Shown here: piece by piece, positions 7,818-15,547 of the stretch
Layout of the letters: every line of letters starts with the position of its first letter
Numbering within the stretch: position 1 is the stretch's first letter
Assembly: GCF_029870285.1 (NCBI RefSeq)
Contig: NZ_JACSYA010000043.1
Location: 1 to 38,217, forward strand
DNA length: 38,217 nucleotides
Direction of reading: 5' to 3'
From: Delftia sp. PS-11
GTDB taxonomy: Bacteria > Pseudomonadota > Gammaproteobacteria > Burkholderiales > Burkholderiaceae_C
Notes under the pieces: generated by a model
The model's database searches: none
The model's input: only the letters and a program-made list of their open reading frames with translations
What the model was told of the DNA's origin: nothing
Translations under genes and position numbers: made by a program

Positions 7818-9650
7818 ATGCTCCCGACCCCACGTATGAACAGTATGCAAATGGATTGGAGCAAAGCACTCCAGGAGAGTCTTTCCTGGCTGGCGGCAGC
7901 GTCATTGATCACCGGTTTTGCGTTTGCCGCTGCCGCCGCGCTGGCGATACGCTGCACGGTCTGGGGGCGCCAGTTCTGGCAGTTGGCCGGCCCCTATCTG
8001 CATCCCCGGCGGGACTGGCGGCCACTGGCCGTATTCGCACTGCTGCTTTTGCTGGCCCTGGTATCGGTCCGCATGGATGTGCTGTTTTCCTTCTGGTACA
8101 ACGGCTTTTACAGCGCGTTGCAGGATCTGGATAGCCGGGCTTTCTGGCATTTCATCGCCATCTTCACCGTGCTCGCCTGCATCCATGTGCTGCGTGCATT
8201 GCTGAACTTCTATGTCACCCAGGCATTTGCCATCCGCTGGCGTGTCTGGCTCAACGACCGGCTGACCGCGGACTGGATGCGTGGCGATGCCTACTATCGC
8301 AGCCAGTTTCTGGCCGAGCCCGTGGACAACCCGGACCAGCGGCTGGAGCTGGACGTGAAGGCCTTTGTCACGAACTCCATCTCCCTTGCGCTGGGTGCCG
8401 TCAGTGCTGTCGTGTCGCTGGTGGCGTTCACGGGCATTCTCTGGGGGCTGTCCGCGCCACTGGCCGTGGCAGGCGTGGAAGTTCCGCGCGCCATGGTCTT
8501 TGCGGTATATGCCTACGTCTGCGTGGCAACGCTGGTCGCTTTCCGCCTGGGCCGCCCGCTGATCCGGCTGAATTTTTTCAACGAAAAACTGACGGCGAAC
8601 TTCCGCTACGCCCTGGTGCGCCTGCGCGAGTATGCGGAGAATGTGGCTTTCTACCAGGGGGCTGCCATAGAGCAGCATACGCTGCGCACCCGGTTCGCTG
8701 AACTGATCGCCAACGCCTGGGCCATGGTCTACCGCAGCCTCAAGTTCGACGGATTCAACCTTGCCGTCAGCCAGGGGGCCGTGATTTTTCCCTTTTTGCT
8801 TCAGGCGCCACGCTTTTTCAGCGGCGCCATCAAGCTGGGCGACGTGATGCAGACCTCACAGGCCTTCGGCCAGGTGCAGGATGCGCTGTCCTTTTTCCGT
8901 ACCTCGTATGACAGCTTTGCGCAGTACCGCGCCACGCTGGAGCGCCTGTGTGGCTTTCTGGATGCCAACACGCAGACCCGCGAACTGCCGCAGGTGATTC
9001 TCAGGGAGCAGCCGGATGCCCTGGACATCGATGGCCTGCAGGTCAGGCGCCCCGACGGCCATCACCTGCTCGACAGCCTGCAACTGCAACTGCGGCCCGG
9101 CCAGGCGCTGCTGATCAAGGGGCCGTCGGGCAGCGGCAAGACCACCTTGCTGCGCTCCATCGCCGGGCTGTGGCCCTACGCCGAGGGCGCGGTGGGCCGT
9201 CCTTGCGGGCATCAGGCGCTGTTTCTGTCGCAGCGGCCCTATCTGCCGCTTGGCGATCTGCGCACAGCCATCGCCTATCCGGCCGAAGCCTCGCCCCAGG
9301 ACGATGCGCGGCTGCGGCAGGTGCTCGGGCGGGTCAGCCTGTCCCATCTGGGCGCAAAGCTGGATGTCACGCAGGACTGGTCCCGCATTCTTTCCATCGG
9401 CGAGCAGCAGCGCCTGGCCTTTGCCCGCGTGCTGTTCAACCGGCCTGCCATCGTTTTTCTGGATGAATCGACCTCTGCGATGGACGAGGGGCTGGAGCAT
9501 GCGCTGTACACGCTGCTGCGTGAAGAGATGCACTCCACCATGCTGGTGAGCGTGGGCCACCGCAGCACGCTGGCCGCTTTTCACACCCACTGTCTGCAGA
9601 TCGATGCCAAGGGCAGCTGGACCCTGTCTCAGGGGCAGCCACCGGCCTGA
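7818..9650 (+). CDS. YddA/SbmA-BacA-type ABC transporter, fused permease and ATPase
   Basis: A 610-residue half transporter: an SbmA/BacA-like membrane domain (about residues 1-390, roughly six helices, with the family signature EPVDNPDQRLELDV near residue 160) joined to an ABC ATPase. Walker A is GPSGSGKTT with K441, the signature is the variant LSIGEQQR starting at L525, Walker B is IVFLDES with D549 and E550, and the H-loop is in SVGHR. It should act as a homodimer in the inner membrane. Relatives include E. coli YddA, mycobacterial BacA (Rv1819c) and peroxisomal ABCD proteins; reported substrates include hydrophilic compounds, peptides and vitamin B12. The start at 7818 follows AGGAG at 7806-7810. 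It stands alone and is divergent from the chromate transporter. The actual substrate is unknown. Confidence 0.85.
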   Translation: MLPTPRMNSMQMDWSKALQESLSWLAAASLITGFAFAAAAALAIRCTVWGRQFWQLAGPYLHPRRDWRPLAVFALLLLLALVSVRMDVLFSFWYNGFYSALQDLDSRAFWHFIAIFTVLACIHVLRALLNFYVTQAFAIRWRVWLNDRLTADWMRGDAYYRSQFLAEPVDNPDQRLELDVKAFVTNSISLALGAVSAVVSLVAFTGILWGLSAPLAVAGVEVPRAMVFAVYAYVCVATLVAFRLGRPLIRLNFFNEKLTANFRYALVRLREYAENVAFYQGAAIEQHTLRTRFAELIANAWAMVYRSLKFDGFNLAVSQGAVIFPFLLQAPRFFSGAIKLGDVMQTSQAFGQVQDALSFFRTSYDSFAQYRATLERLCGFLDANTQTRELPQVILREQPDALDIDGLQVRRPDGHHLLDSLQLQLRPGQALLIKGPSGSGKTTLLRSIAGLWPYAEGAVGRPCGHQALFLSQRPYLPLGDLRTAIAYPAEASPQDDARLRQVLGRVSLSHLGAKLDVTQDWSRILSIGEQQRLAFARVLFNRPAIVFLDESTSAMDEGLEHALYTLLREEMHSTMLVSVGHRSTLAAFHTHCLQIDAKGSWTLSQGQPPA

Positions 9651-9690
9651 TGCACCCTGTTGCGTGGCGGGCGTCTGTGTTTGTCCGCCA

Positions 9691-9900
9691 TCAGGCTGCG
9701 CCATCTGCCGGCGCCTGGCCTGCCATCCGCTGGGCCATCAGCTCGCGCAGGATGGACAGGGCCGGTGCCTGGCTGCGCTGGCGCAGCGTGACCAGCCCGA
9801 AACGCGCGGTGTTGCGCATCACAGGGTTCATGCGCAGTTCTGCCAGGTTCGGGGCGATGGCGCGCACGGCCAGCAGTATGGTATCGCTGTGGCACGCCAC
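9691..9900 (-). pseudogene. 3' remnant of a LysR-family transcriptional regulator
   Basis: About 70 residues resembling the C-terminal end of a LysR-type regulator: CHSDTILLAVRAIAPNLAEL, then VMRNTARFGLVTLRQRSQ and a closing helix before the stop at 9691. No helix-turn-helix or first half of the effector domain exists upstream, because within about ten bases the sequence switches to a Bug protein fragment read from the other strand. The reading frame stays open past 9900, but no start codon with a ribosome-binding site is there. It is best explained as the 3' end left after a deletion. The neighbouring remnant suggests that it once regulated a divergent Bug-amidohydrolase operon. Confidence 0.6.
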
Positions 9901-9902
9901 CT

Positions 9903-10286
9903 CGCTTTGCCGTGCTGGTCTACAGCGCGGCCATGGGGGCGCTGGCCGAGCAGGGGCGGATCAAAATTCTCGCGCAGCTGGGCGAGCGGCGCTCAGAGCT
10001 GCTCAGGGACGTTCCGACCGTGCAGGAAGGGCGGGAGCTCAAGGGGTTCGCCTACAAGACATGGACCAGTTTCTTCGTGCGCAAGGACACCCCGAACGAG
10101 GTGGTGCAGCAGTTGCATGGCGCCATAGGCACCATGCTCAAGGACCCTCGCGTGCGCGAGCAGCTTGCCGCCCAGACGCAGGTGGCGGCGGCGCCCATGT
10201 CGTTGGCCGAGGCGGACCGCTTCTACGCGGCCGAGATGGCGCGCTATCGCGACATCGCGCGTTCCATCCGGCTCCAACCCCAGTGA
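9903..10286 (+). pseudogene. 3' remnant of a Bug (TctC-like) solute-binding protein
   Basis: About 125 residues matching the C-terminal third of a tripartite-tricarboxylate-transporter-type binding protein: YSAAMGALAEQGRIKILAQL, the lobe motif DVPTVQE, FFVRKDTPNEVVQQLHGA and a final helix. The signal peptide and ligand-contacting first lobe, about 200 residues, are missing. A GTG at 9912 opens the fragment but without export signals, so a functional protein is unlikely. The stop lies 10 bases before the amidohydrolase start, so the downstream gene was once translationally coupled to a complete Bug gene. The breakpoint is between about 9900 and 9912. It now lacks its original promoter. Confidence 0.75.
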
Positions 10287-10296
10287 GGCGGTGCAC

Positions 10297-11481
10297 ATGA
10301 CCATGAATCCTCTTGTGCAAACCCTGAGAGACCGGGCCCGGGCCTTCATTGATGTACGCCGTGACATTCACCGGCATCCCGAACTGGGCTTTGAAGAGCA
10401 CCGTACGGCGGCCCTGGTCGCGCAGCTGCTGCAGGACTGGGGCTATGCCGTGGAGCGCGGGGTGGGCGGCACCGGTGTGGTGGGCCGTCTCGTGCGGGGC
10501 AGCGGCCGCCGCCGCCTGGGCCTGCGCGCCGACATGGACGCCTTGCCCATCTCCGAAGCCAACGGGTTCGCCTATGCGAGCGTGCATGCAGGGGTCATGC
10601 ATGCATGCGGCCATGACGGGCACACGGCCATGCTGCTGGCAGCGGCGCAGCATCTGGCTCAGGGGGGCGCATTCGACGGAACCCTGACGCTGATCTTCCA
10701 GCCTGCCGAGGAGGGTGGCGGCGGAGCCCTGCGCATGATGGAGGATGGCTTGTTCGAACGCCATCCCTGCGATGCGATCTTTGCCATGCACAACATGCCC
10801 GGGCTGGCCCAGGGCCGGCTGGCGCTGCGCGAAGGGGCCGCGATGGCTTCCTCCGACTATGCCACGCTCACACTCACCGGAGTGGGCGGGCACGGTGCCA
10901 TGCCTCACCACGCGGCCGATCCGATCGTGGCCGCCGCCAGCATCGTGATGGCCTTGCAGACGGTGGTCTCGCGCAACATCGATCCCATGCAGATGGCGGT
11001 TGTCACGGTCGGCGCCCTGCATGCGGGCAAGGCCAACAACGTGATCGCGCACAGCGCTGAGCTGGCGCTGAGCGTGCGCGCGCTGGACGCCGGGGTCAGG
11101 CGCCAGCTGGAGCAGCGCATCCGTGAGCTGGTGGCGGCCCAGGCCCAAAGCCTGGGGGTGCGGGCGCAGCTGGACTGGCGGCCCGGCTATGCCGTGCTGG
11201 TCAACTCGCCTGAGGAGACCGAGTTCGCGCGCCAGGTCGCGCTGGAACTGGTGGGGCCGCAGCGCGTCACGCTGCAGGCGCCGCCGCTGCCGGGCAGCGA
11301 GGACTTCGCCTTCATGCTGGAGCGGGTTCCCGGCAGCTACCTGCTGATCGGCAATGGACAGGGCCAGGAGCACGGTGCCTGCATGGTCCACAACCCGGGC
11401 TACGATTTCAACGACGACAACATCGCCGTGGGTGCGGCGTACTGGGTCTTGCTGGCTCAGCGCTTCCTGGTCGCCAGCTGA
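10297..11481 (+). CDS. M20-family amidohydrolase (hippurate/N-acyl amino acid hydrolase type)
   Basis: A 394-residue cytoplasmic metalloamidase of the M20D/HipO-AbgB-IAA hydrolase group, predicted to hydrolyse an N-acyl amino acid to a carboxylic acid and an amino acid. Metal ligands are visible: C104 and H106 in HACGHDGH, E138/E139 in QPAEEGGG, H165 in AMHNMPG and H365 in MVHNPGYDF. The dimerisation/lid domain runs about 185-295 (GVGGHGAMPHHAADP, with H199 and the usual ANVI-like KANNVIAH). The start at 10297 (MTMN) or 10303 follows a GA-rich stretch. It is the intact downstream gene of the operon whose Bug gene was truncated, so its expression may now depend on readthrough or a new promoter. 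The substrate is unknown. Confidence 0.87.
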   Translation: MTMNPLVQTLRDRARAFIDVRRDIHRHPELGFEEHRTAALVAQLLQDWGYAVERGVGGTGVVGRLVRGSGRRRLGLRADMDALPISEANGFAYASVHAGVMHACGHDGHTAMLLAAAQHLAQGGAFDGTLTLIFQPAEEGGGGALRMMEDGLFERHPCDAIFAMHNMPGLAQGRLALREGAAMASSDYATLTLTGVGGHGAMPHHAADPIVAAASIVMALQTVVSRNIDPMQMAVVTVGALHAGKANNVIAHSAELALSVRALDAGVRRQLEQRIRELVAAQAQSLGVRAQLDWRPGYAVLVNSPEETEFARQVALELVGPQRVTLQAPPLPGSEDFAFMLERVPGSYLLIGNGQGQEHGACMVHNPGYDFNDDNIAVGAAYWVLLAQRFLVAS

Positions 11482-11493
11482 GCCGTGCAGGCG

Positions 11494-12102
11494 TCAGCCG
11501 GCACCAGGGCTGTCGTGCGTCTGCAGCCAGCCCACGCGGCCCTGGCCGGCGTCGTTCAGGCGTGTGACGAAGGCCTGGGCCTGGGCCTGTGGCAGGCGCA
11601 GCTCCAGGTTGACCAGCGAGCCATGCACAACCTGCAGCAGTTCGGCTCCTGCCGCCTCGATTTCGCGGCGCACCAGGCCTTCCAGCGCATAGGGCACGCT
11701 GCAGTGCAGGTTCTGCATGCGCTGCAGCGCCACTTTTTCCGCTGTCAGCAGGGCCTGGGCCACGGTGTCAGTATAGGCGCGCACCAGGCCGCCTGCGCCC
11801 AGCTTGACGCCGCCGAAATAGCGCACCACGGTGGCCAGCACGCCTTCGAGGTCCTGGTGGCGCAGCACGTCGAGCATGGGCCGGCCTGCCGTGCCGCCGG
11901 GCTCGCCGTCATCGACGGCCGCAGACTGGCCGCCCGCCAGCAGCGCCCAGCAGACATGCGCAGCGCCAGGGTGCTCGCGGCGCAGTGCATCGACTACGGC
12001 CTGGGCGCTGGCGCGGTCGGCCATGGGCTGTACGCAGCCGATGAAACGGCTTTTCTTGATCAGGAGTTCGCTGTGCGCGGGAGCGCGGAGAGTCTGTGGC
12101 AT
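11494..12102 (-). CDS. yigZ: YigZ/IMPACT family protein (UPF0029)
   Basis: A 202-residue protein with the UPF0029/IMPACT N-terminal domain. The diagnostic motif VDDGEPGGTAGRP lies at residues 63-75, followed by VVRYFGGVKLGAGGLVRAY, and a ferredoxin-like C-terminal domain (about 135-200) follows. The bacterial proteins have no settled activity; eukaryotic IMPACT acts in translational control through GCN1/GCN2, and EF-G-like or nucleic-acid-binding roles have been proposed from structure. The start at 12102 (MPQTLRAPAHSEL) matches the family; 27 more codons are open upstream but do not resemble it. It ends convergently 12 bases from the amidohydrolase gene. No regulation is visible. Confidence 0.88.
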   Translation of the reverse strand: MPQTLRAPAHSELLIKKSRFIGCVQPMADRASAQAVVDALRREHPGAAHVCWALLAGGQSAAVDDGEPGGTAGRPMLDVLRHQDLEGVLATVVRYFGGVKLGAGGLVRAYTDTVAQALLTAEKVALQRMQNLHCSVPYALEGLVRREIEAAGAELLQVVHGSLVNLELRLPQAQAQAFVTRLNDAGQGRVGWLQTHDSPGAG

Positions 12103-12246
12103 GGCGGGCGGCAGCTTACCCGATTGCGGGCATCGCACCGGCCTTGTCGCGCATAGGGCGTGGACGCCTGTGCGGCGGCGCATGCATGTTTGTCCTACAA
12201 AAAGAAGTGCAAGTCGATAGTAAGCTTTCTGTCAAGGAGGCGCACC

Positions 12247-12426
12247 ATGAACATTCCACCGTCCCACGATGCCCTGCTGGCCGAGCATACGTTTGGCCGT
12301 GACCGCATCAGTCCACCGCCGCTGGCGCTGGAGACCCAGTCCGACGACCACACACTGGCGGCATGCCACGACGGCTGCGTGCCGCTGGACCTGGACCAGC
12401 GCATCCGCAACGTGGGCGAGTGGTGA
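12247..12426 (+). CDS. Small hypothetical protein, 59 aa
   Basis: MNIPPSHDALLAEHTFGRD opens a 59-residue, mildly acidic protein with no signal peptide or membrane helix. Two cysteines sit close together in AACHDGCVPLD (about residues 39-44). The start is supported by a near-perfect AAGGAGG at 12234-12240, six bases upstream. The sequence before it is AT-richer than its surroundings, with a TTGTCC at 12190 and a TAGTAAG at 12218 that could be part of a promoter. The frame is open a further 29 codons upstream, but without such a ribosome-binding site. I recognise no family. It stands alone between yigZ (divergent) and the LuxR-type gene (same strand, about 100 bases on). Confidence 0.6.
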   Translation: MNIPPSHDALLAEHTFGRDRISPPPLALETQSDDHTLAACHDGCVPLDLDQRIRNVGEW

Positions 12427-12530
12427 TGGCGCGCTGACGTGCGCTGCGTGGCGGCAGGCGCATGCGCGCCCCGGCCTTTTTCCGTTTGCCGTGTGAGCGC
12501 GATGGCATTGCGGCAAGATGGCCATCCGCC

Positions 12531-13421
12531 ATGAAACACCCCGATCCGCCCCGATCCCACGAAGGCACGTCCCCCGAGCCGCGCCATTGGCTGCTGCTGC
12601 CTGCCGCTGCCAGCGAAGCGGCATTGCCCGTGCCGCTGGCCGATGCAACCGCCTTGCTGGCACAGGTGGGCCGGCCCGGCAGCGATGGCGTGGCGGAACA
12701 GCTGCTGCATCTGCTGGGGCGGCATGTGCCGCTGGCGCAGTGCACGATCTTTTCCTTCCAGGGGCGTTCGCGCCCGCGCATCGTGGGCCTGGGCGACAGG
12801 GCGCGCACGGGGGCGCTGCCCATGATCTCCCAGGACTACAGCGAGCGCTTCTATCCGCTCGACGGCGCGCAGCGCGTGATGCATGCCGAGCTGGAGCGCA
12901 TGCGCCGCCATCCGCACGCGCACCCGCGCGTCTGGCTGCACCGCCAGTCGCCTGCGGATGTCTCCCATCCCGAATACCGGCGCGTCTGCTATGAACTGCC
13001 GCGTCTGGCCGAGCGGCTGTCGCTGCTGACACTGCAGCAGGGGGCACGCTGGATCGCGGTCAATCTCTACCGGGGCGAGGAGCATGGCTGCTTCGATGCC
13101 GCAGCGGTGGCGCGCATCGAGGCTTTTGCACCCCTGATCATGCAGGCCATGCGGCTGCATTACGCAGGCCAGACCCTGGAAGATGATCTGGCGGGCCTGG
13201 TGCTGGCAAGGCTGGCCCGGCGCTTTGATGCGCTGACGCAGCGTGACCTCGATGTGGTGCGCGGCGTGGTCCAGGGGCTCGATGCCCAGGCCCTGGCCGC
13301 GCAACTGGGCATTACGCTGGCCAGCGCGCGCACCTACCTGAAGCGGGTGTGCGCCAAGCTGGGGGTACAGGGACAGCGCGAGCTGTTCGCCTTGCTGCTG
13401 GAGCCCTCCCCGAGGGAATGA
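12531..13421 (+). CDS. LuxR-type (HTH) transcriptional regulator
   Basis: A 296-residue protein with a C-terminal LuxR/GerE-type helix-turn-helix at about residues 232-290: LTQRDLDVVRGVVQGLDAQ, AAQLGITLASARTYLKRV, then CAKLGVQGQRELFALLL. The rest (about 1-225) is an unclassified sensor region rich in Arg and His, with no receiver domain or obvious autoinducer-binding residues; it may be a divergent GAF-like domain. The start at 12531 is preferred (MKHPDPPRS); an earlier in-frame start at 12462 is possible and neither has a strong ribosome-binding site. The gene ends 77 bases before the flavin monooxygenase on the same strand, so control of that gene pair is a reasonable inference. Confidence 0.8.
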   Translation: MKHPDPPRSHEGTSPEPRHWLLLPAAASEAALPVPLADATALLAQVGRPGSDGVAEQLLHLLGRHVPLAQCTIFSFQGRSRPRIVGLGDRARTGALPMISQDYSERFYPLDGAQRVMHAELERMRRHPHAHPRVWLHRQSPADVSHPEYRRVCYELPRLAERLSLLTLQQGARWIAVNLYRGEEHGCFDAAAVARIEAFAPLIMQAMRLHYAGQTLEDDLAGLVLARLARRFDALTQRDLDVVRGVVQGLDAQALAAQLGITLASARTYLKRVCAKLGVQGQRELFALLLEPSPRE

Positions 13422-13498
13422 CACGGTGCGGCGCTGTGCGCTCAACGTCCCCAGGTGGTGACATTCTGCACAGGCGGGCTGCCTACACTGCGCAGCCT

Positions 13499-15241
13499 AT
13501 GACCCAGACCTCCACGCACCAGCCCCTTGCCGAGCCCAGGCGCTCCATTTATTACCAATACCGGGTCCACCAGCCCTGGCTGCCGTCCGCGCATGCCGGC
13601 CCGCAGCGCCATCCGGTGGCCATTGTGGGCACAGGCCCCGTGGGCCTGGTCACGGCGCTGGAGCTGGCGCGCCATGGCCAGCGCTGCGTGCTGCTTGAGT
13701 CGGAGCTGCAGGTATCCGAAGGCAGCCGAGCCATCGTCTTCACGCGCCGCTCCATGGAAATTCTCCAGCAGGCGGGAGTGGCCGGACGCATCAGCGCAAA
13801 CGGCCTGCCCTGGCGCTTCGGCAACTCGATGTACCGTGGCCAGCGCGTGTTTCGCATGCAGGCGCCGCATGACGACGATGACCGTTTCTTCCCCATGATC
13901 AACCTGCAGCAGCAGTATCTGGAGGAGTACCTTGTGGATGCCGTGCTGTCCCACCCGCTGATCGAGCTGCGCTGGGGCAACCGGGTCAGCCATGTGGTGC
14001 AGTCAGGCAAGGGCGATGGCACAACAGTTCAGTTGCAGGTCGATACGCCCGAGGGCAGCTATCCGATGGATGTGGATTGGCTGGTGGCTGCGGATGGCGC
14101 CCGCTCGGGCATCCGCACGGGCATGAATCTGGTCATGGAGGGCGCATCCTACGAGGGGCGCTTCGTGATCGCCGATATCCGCATCGCGCTGCCGCTGCCC
14201 ACCGAGCGGCTGGCCTTTTTCGATCCGGTCTGGAATCCGGGCAATACCATTCTCATGCACCGTGAGCCGCACGGCATCTGGCGCGTGGACTATCAGCTGC
14301 CCGCAGGGGAGGATGCCGAACAGGCGCTGCGGCCCGAGTCGCTCAAGGCCCGCATCGATGCCCAGTTGGAGATGATCGGCTTTGGCGGCACACCCTGGGA
14401 GATGGACTGGAGTTCCGTCTATTCGGCGCGCGCGCTGACCTTGCCCGACTATGTGCATGGGCGCGTGATTTTTGCGGGCGACGCCGCCCATATGCTGCCG
14501 ATTTTCGGCGTGCGTGGCGCCAACACGGGTTTGCAGGATGCCCAGGCCCTGGCCTGGCGCCTGGCGCTCGTGGCACGCGGCGTGGCGCCGTCCCGGCTGC
14601 TGGACAGCTACAGCAGCGAGCGCGTGGGTGCGGCACGCGAGATCATCGATGAAGCGGGCAAGAGCACACGCTTCATGGCTCCGCCCTCGCGGGGTTTTCG
14701 CCTGCTGCGCGATGCCGTGCTGTCGCTGTCGCTGACCCAGCCTTTCGTGGGGCCGCTCTACCATTGGCGCACCTCGCGGCCGCACGAGTACGCGCACTCG
14801 CCGCTCAACAGCGCAGGCGATGACAATCTGCTGTTCGCTGCCGGGCCGGGCCATGGCGCGCCGCCGTGCAATGTGCGGCTGGCCCCTGATGATTTTCTGC
14901 TGGACCATCTGGGAGGCGGCTTCGATCTGCTGTATTTCAGCGATGGATCGCCCATTGCGCCGGGGCTGCGCGAAGTCGCCAGCGCTGCGCGCGCCAGGGG
15001 GGTGAACATGCGCATCATTGCCATATCCAGCCAGGCAAGCTCCGGTGCCGTGCCAGGTGCCTGCCTGACCCTGGACGACTCCCGGGGCCGCTGCCGTGAA
15101 CGCTATGGCGCGCCGGCCCACGGCGCAGCCTACCTGCTGCGCCCCGACCAGCATGTCTGCGCCCGCTGGATGGCGCTGGATGCAGGCCGCCTTCAATCCG
15201 CTCTCGACAATGCCTTGGCCGCCACAGGAGTACAAGCATGA
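13499..15241 (+). CDS. FAD-dependent aromatic monooxygenase (PheA/TfdB/MhpA type)
   Basis: A 580-residue group A flavoprotein hydroxylase. The dinucleotide-binding fold IVGTGPVGLVTALELARHG lies at residues 42-60, with GxGxxG at 44-49 and an E (LLES) at the ribose-binding strand end. The second FAD motif GDAAHMLPIFGVRGANTG starts at G327. A thioredoxin-like C-terminal domain (about 450-575) is typical of the phenol hydroxylase/TfdB subgroup. It probably hydroxylates a phenolic or related aromatic compound with NAD(P)H and O2; the substrate is not deducible. The start at 13499 fits the family; there is no ribosome-binding site, but a TACACT at 13484-13489 could be a -10 element close enough for a leaderless transcript. 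Its stop overlaps the next gene by four bases. Confidence 0.85.
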   Translation: MTQTSTHQPLAEPRRSIYYQYRVHQPWLPSAHAGPQRHPVAIVGTGPVGLVTALELARHGQRCVLLESELQVSEGSRAIVFTRRSMEILQQAGVAGRISANGLPWRFGNSMYRGQRVFRMQAPHDDDDRFFPMINLQQQYLEEYLVDAVLSHPLIELRWGNRVSHVVQSGKGDGTTVQLQVDTPEGSYPMDVDWLVAADGARSGIRTGMNLVMEGASYEGRFVIADIRIALPLPTERLAFFDPVWNPGNTILMHREPHGIWRVDYQLPAGEDAEQALRPESLKARIDAQLEMIGFGGTPWEMDWSSVYSARALTLPDYVHGRVIFAGDAAHMLPIFGVRGANTGLQDAQALAWRLALVARGVAPSRLLDSYSSERVGAAREIIDEAGKSTRFMAPPSRGFRLLRDAVLSLSLTQPFVGPLYHWRTSRPHEYAHSPLNSAGDDNLLFAAGPGHGAPPCNVRLAPDDFLLDHLGGGFDLLYFSDGSPIAPGLREVASAARARGVNMRIIAISSQASSGAVPGACLTLDDSRGRCRERYGAPAHGAAYLLRPDQHVCARWMALDAGRLQSALDNALAATGVQA

Positions 15242-15441
15242 ATCACGCCATCTCCCCTGCCCATCCGCTGGACACAGCCGGCCTGGAAACCGTCTACGAC
15301 CAACTGGCCACGGCTCTCGATGAGGTGGGCGCGCAAAAATCCGAGCTGTTCCTGGTCAAGCTGGCGCTGCTGGCCGCCCACCAGCTGGGCAGCGCGCCGC
15401 AGTTTGCCGAGCTGGTGCGTGTCGCCCAGCGCGATCTTTGA
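15238..15441 (+). CDS. DUF2783 domain small protein
   Basis: A 67-residue, helical, soluble protein: LETVYDQLATALDEVGAQKS, then ELFLVKLALLAAHQLG and a final VRVAQRDL. This matches the DUF2783 family, whose members repeatedly lie directly after flavin monooxygenases of the same type. Here the start ATG overlaps the monooxygenase stop (ATGA, 15238-15241), so the two are translationally coupled and probably made in fixed ratio. A role as accessory or stabilising subunit is an inference; no activity is known to me. A short AGGCTGC/GCAGCCT hairpin (15444-15460) follows the stop. Confidence 0.8.
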   Translation: MNHAISPAHPLDTAGLETVYDQLATALDEVGAQKSELFLVKLALLAAHQLGSAPQFAELVRVAQRDL

Positions 15442-15443
15442 GC

Positions 15444-15460
15444 AGGCTGCGCAGCAGCCT
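15444..15460 (+). terminator. Short hairpin after the DUF2783 gene
   Basis: AGGCTGC (15444-15450), loop GCA, GCAGCCT (15454-15460), then TT. A 7-bp GC-rich stem three bases after the stop codon; the T-run is only three long, so it is a weak terminator at best. Confidence 0.35.
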
Positions 15461-15547
15461 TTGCAAGACCCTGGTCCAGCAGGGTTGAGTGCCCAAACGT
15501 AAACTGGCGGGTTGTTTTCGAACTGGCCTCACGAGCCCGAGCCCACC

